Shown piece after piece: positions 6,534-7,838 of a DNA stretch of 7,838 nt. The stretch covers positions 1 to 7,838 of the forward strand of contig CAOKNI010000040.1 of the NCBI GenBank assembly GCA_948470005.1, written 5' to 3'. Source of the DNA: an uncultured Mycoplasmatota bacterium. Lineage in GTDB: Bacteria; Bacillota_I; Bacilli_A; RF39; UBA660. The notes beneath the pieces were generated by a model, which saw nothing but the letters and a program-made list of their open reading frames with translations, ran no database searches and was not told where the DNA came from. Position numbers and translations under genes: made by a program. Each line of letters starts with the position of its first letter. Within the stretch, counting starts at the first letter, position 1.

Positions 6534-6549
6534 TATAGTCTAAACTATA
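6534..6549. repeat. Palindrome over the NUDIX-operon transcription start
   Basis: TATAGT (6534-6539) and ACTATA (6544-6549) are perfect 6-bp inverted arms around four bases. It overlaps the likely -10 (6552-6547) and the predicted start site, and ends a few bases before the NUDIX ATG. It could be an operator, or a small hairpin in a very short leader. The AT-rich background makes chance a real alternative. Confidence 0.45.
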
Positions 6550-6576
6550 ATACATAATAATGCTAGATATTTTAAA
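6547..6576 (-). promoter_or_regulatory. Probable promoter of the NUDIX-GT2-RNHCP operon
   Basis: On the minus strand TATTAT (6552-6547) is a good -10. TTTAAA (6576-6571) at 18 bases is a weak -35. It lies in the 59-base gap after the methyltransferase-like gene, where I see no clear terminator, so read-through is also possible. Confidence 0.35.
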
Positions 6577-6587
6577 ACACTTTACAC

Positions 6588-7562
6588 TTACTTTTTGCGT
6601 TCTAATAATAAAGCGTTTTGATTAGTAGTAGATACTTGATTGTAATATATATCCGGAAAAGTAATTATTTCTTCGGTTGTTAAATCTTTTTCTCGTACTC
6701 TAGAGCCAACTATTAATCTATCTTTATAAGCACCATATTCGATATAACTTATTATATAATGAATAGCAAGTAATCCGTCTTCTTTTAATAAAGCTTGCAG
6801 CTTTGATGAATATTCTTTTAAGACTTTATATTTCCATCCCCAGCCAAAAGTTTTGTGAAAATAATCGAGAATGTTAGATAAAAGTAGAAAATCATATTCC
6901 CTTTTAAAAGTATTGTGAAGCTCTAAAGCATTAGCTGGTGTGAAAGTAATATTTGCTTTGCCTAAGGTGGCCCGCAATTTGTTATAATGTTCTTCATCTA
7001 ATAAATAAGTATTTTTAAAAGTATTTAAAGATGGCGGAAGAGCATTGACGAGAAGCATTTGGAACAAATTTAAAGGATATGGATTATCTTTTTGTAACCC
7101 ATAGTTAAAGGAAATTACTCCTTGCCAATAAAAAGCATGGCGACTATCCATAAAAAGTGTTAAATCCCTAATAAGTTGGGTAAGTTCTTCAAGCGATGTT
7201 TCGGTATCCATAATAGTGAACATAAACCTTAAAAAATCTTTATAATTATGAGTTAGGATAGCGGCTCTTTTAAGTCCTAACACAAAAAATTCGGATAATT
7301 TATTGGTATCAAAAGTATCAATATCGTATATACCATTATAAACTAAATTAAAAGAATGGTCACCACTTGCTAAAACTGATAAGGCATTCTCTTTACTTTG
7401 AAAATCAAACTGACTCATATACCCATCAATATTTTCATTGGTAAAAGCATATGATGCACTATACTCATTAAACATTTCTTCATATGAATAAATTTTATTT
7501 TTTTGCACTTGACTTAAAATAATCTTTTTTGTCGCTTCAATTGCCGCATAAACATCTTCCAT
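6588..7562 (-). CDS. Putative SAM-binding (methyltransferase-fold) protein, function unknown
   Basis: I do not recognise an exact family. The 324-residue sequence carries the landmarks of a class I SAM-dependent Rossmann fold in order: a degenerate glycine loop ALSVLASGDHSFNLVYNG (60-77), an acidic end of strand 2 in IDTFDTNKL (81-89), NITFTPANALEL (204-215), motif IV YDFLLLSNILDYF (223-235), and LLKEDGLLAIHYI (258-270). A helical insertion of over 100 residues (about 90-200) separates motifs II and III. The layout recalls DUF3419/BtaA-like aminocarboxypropyl transferases as well as methyltransferases, so the reaction is open. No signal peptide or membrane span is seen. The ribosome binding site is weak (GAAAG). 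It has its own promoter, back to back with the tRNA promoter. Confidence 0.6.
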   Translation of the reverse strand: MEDVYAAIEATKKIILSQVQKNKIYSYEEMFNEYSASYAFTNENIDGYMSQFDFQSKENALSVLASGDHSFNLVYNGIYDIDTFDTNKLSEFFVLGLKRAAILTHNYKDFLRFMFTIMDTETSLEELTQLIRDLTLFMDSRHAFYWQGVISFNYGLQKDNPYPLNLFQMLLVNALPPSLNTFKNTYLLDEEHYNKLRATLGKANITFTPANALELHNTFKREYDFLLLSNILDYFHKTFGWGWKYKVLKEYSSKLQALLKEDGLLAIHYIISYIEYGAYKDRLIVGSRVREKDLTTEEIITFPDIYYNQVSTTNQNALLLERKK

Positions 7563-7587
7563 AAAAATCTTTCGCTTTCGAGGAGAT

Positions 7588-7616
7588 ATTATAGCATATT
7601 TTCTAATTTAACACAA
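7588..7616 (-). promoter_or_regulatory. Promoter of the SAM-fold gene
   Basis: On the minus strand TTGTGT (7616-7611) and TATAAT (7593-7588) are 17 bases apart, with a TG before the -10 (TGCTATAAT). The -35 lies only 6 bases from the -35 of the divergent tRNA promoter, so two polymerases would compete for this site. Confidence 0.65.
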
Positions 7617-7622
7617 TTTCAC

Positions 7623-7652
7623 TTGCCAAAATAAAAATGATAATGTTATAAT
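7623..7652 (+). promoter_or_regulatory. Promoter of the tRNA-Glu gene
   Basis: TTGCCA (7623-7628) and TATAAT (7647-7652) are 18 bases apart with an extended -10 (TGTTATAAT). The -10 ends 8 bases before the mature tRNA, so the primary transcript would have almost no 5' extension. Confidence 0.65.
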
Positions 7653-7660
7653 ATATTCAT

Positions 7661-7736
7661 GGCTCGTTGGTGAAATGGTTAACACATTGCCCTCTCAAGG
7701 CAACATTCATGGGTTCAAATCCCATACGAGTCACCA
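7661..7736 (+). tRNA. tRNA-Glu, anticodon CTC
   Basis: The 76 bases fold as a full cloverleaf. The acceptor GGCTCGT pairs with ACGAGTC (one G-T pair), the D stem is GTG/CAC, the anticodon stem is TTGCC/GGCAA around the loop CTCTCAA, and the T stem ATGGG/CCCAT encloses TTCAAAT. The 3' CCA is encoded. The anticodon at 7694-7696 is CTC, which reads GAG. The body closely follows Bacillota tRNA-Glu, whose usual anticodon is TTC. Confidence 0.93.
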
Positions 7737-7749
7737 ATTTATTAAATAT

Positions 7750-7769
7750 CCAAATTTATTTGGTTTGTT
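7750..7769 (+). terminator. Weak terminator after the tRNA
   Basis: CCAAA (7750-7754), loop TTTA and TTTGG (7759-7763) form a 5-bp stem followed by TTTGTT. It starts 14 bases after the tRNA end, the right place for a tRNA terminator, but the stem is short. Confidence 0.45.
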
Positions 7770-7794
7770 AAAAAGAAGGTTTTTTGATTATAAT
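7765..7794 (+). promoter_or_regulatory. Possible rightward promoter with palindrome downstream
   Basis: TTGTTA (7765-7770) and TATAAT (7789-7794) are 18 bases apart. Directly after the -10 lies the palindrome ACCTTTAAGGT (7795-7805), a possible operator. The gene served would lie outside the window. Confidence 0.3.
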
Positions 7795-7804
7795 ACCTTT
7801 AAGG

Positions 7805-7833
7805 TTCACACTAAATAAAAAGAATGATAAAAT
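7805..7833 (+). promoter_or_regulatory. Probable rightward promoter at the right edge
   Basis: TTCACA (7805-7810, five of six consensus bases) and TAAAAT (7828-7833) are separated by 17 bases with a TG before the -10 (TGATAAAAT). It resembles the tRNA promoter in layout, so another RNA or protein gene likely begins just beyond the window. Confidence 0.45.
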
Positions 7834-7838
7834 TTATT

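Overview
The window is AT-rich (roughly 30% GC by eye) and bacterial. TGA ends several genes (the polymerase tail, the NUDIX gene, the RNHCP gene) and tryptophan is read from TGG, so the code is standard bacterial and not the Mycoplasma code. A UvrX-type polymerase paired with a YolD protein, a SigE/SigK-like sigma factor, an RNHCP zinc protein, purine-rich ribosome binding sites and extended -10 promoters (TGnTATAAT) point to a low-GC Bacillota member of class Bacilli. A gut lineage near the Mollicutes is my guess; the taxon is inferred, not shown.

Left part, plus strand (1-2219): a double helix-turn-helix XRE regulator ends in a clear terminator. Next comes a strong promoter driving a two-gene translesion synthesis unit: a UvrX/UmuC-like Y-family polymerase and, overlapping it by 4 bases, a YolD-like protein. 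The polymerase gene is frameshifted near 1638-1646. The catalytic part stays in one frame (657-1667), while the rest of the little finger and the QLNIF clamp-binding motif lie in another (1636-1911).

Middle part, minus strand (2365-4618): metA (acetyl-type homoserine O-acyltransferase by its Glu106) has its own promoter and terminator. Below it lies a 437-residue sigma-70 family protein with its own promoter. Its first ~206 residues are a SigE/SigK-like sigma factor, followed by a ~230-residue extension. An uninterrupted run of ten G on the coding strand (C10 at 2774-2783) sits where the extension passes into a helical tail. Gain or loss of one G would cut off the last ~135 residues. This candidate phase-variable sigma factor is the most interesting feature of the window.

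Right part, minus strand (4701-7562): a NUDIX hydrolase, a family 2 glycosyltransferase and an RNHCP zinc protein form a tight operon (4-base overlap, then an 8-base gap). A palindrome lies over its probable transcription start. Upstream is a 324-residue protein with a degenerate SAM-binding methyltransferase fold. Its promoter is back to back with that of a tRNA-Glu(CTC) gene on the plus strand. Good promoter signals at both window edges suggest further genes outside.

No CRISPR array, insertion sequence, rRNA or riboswitch was seen, and no gene-free stretch exceeds 300 bases.
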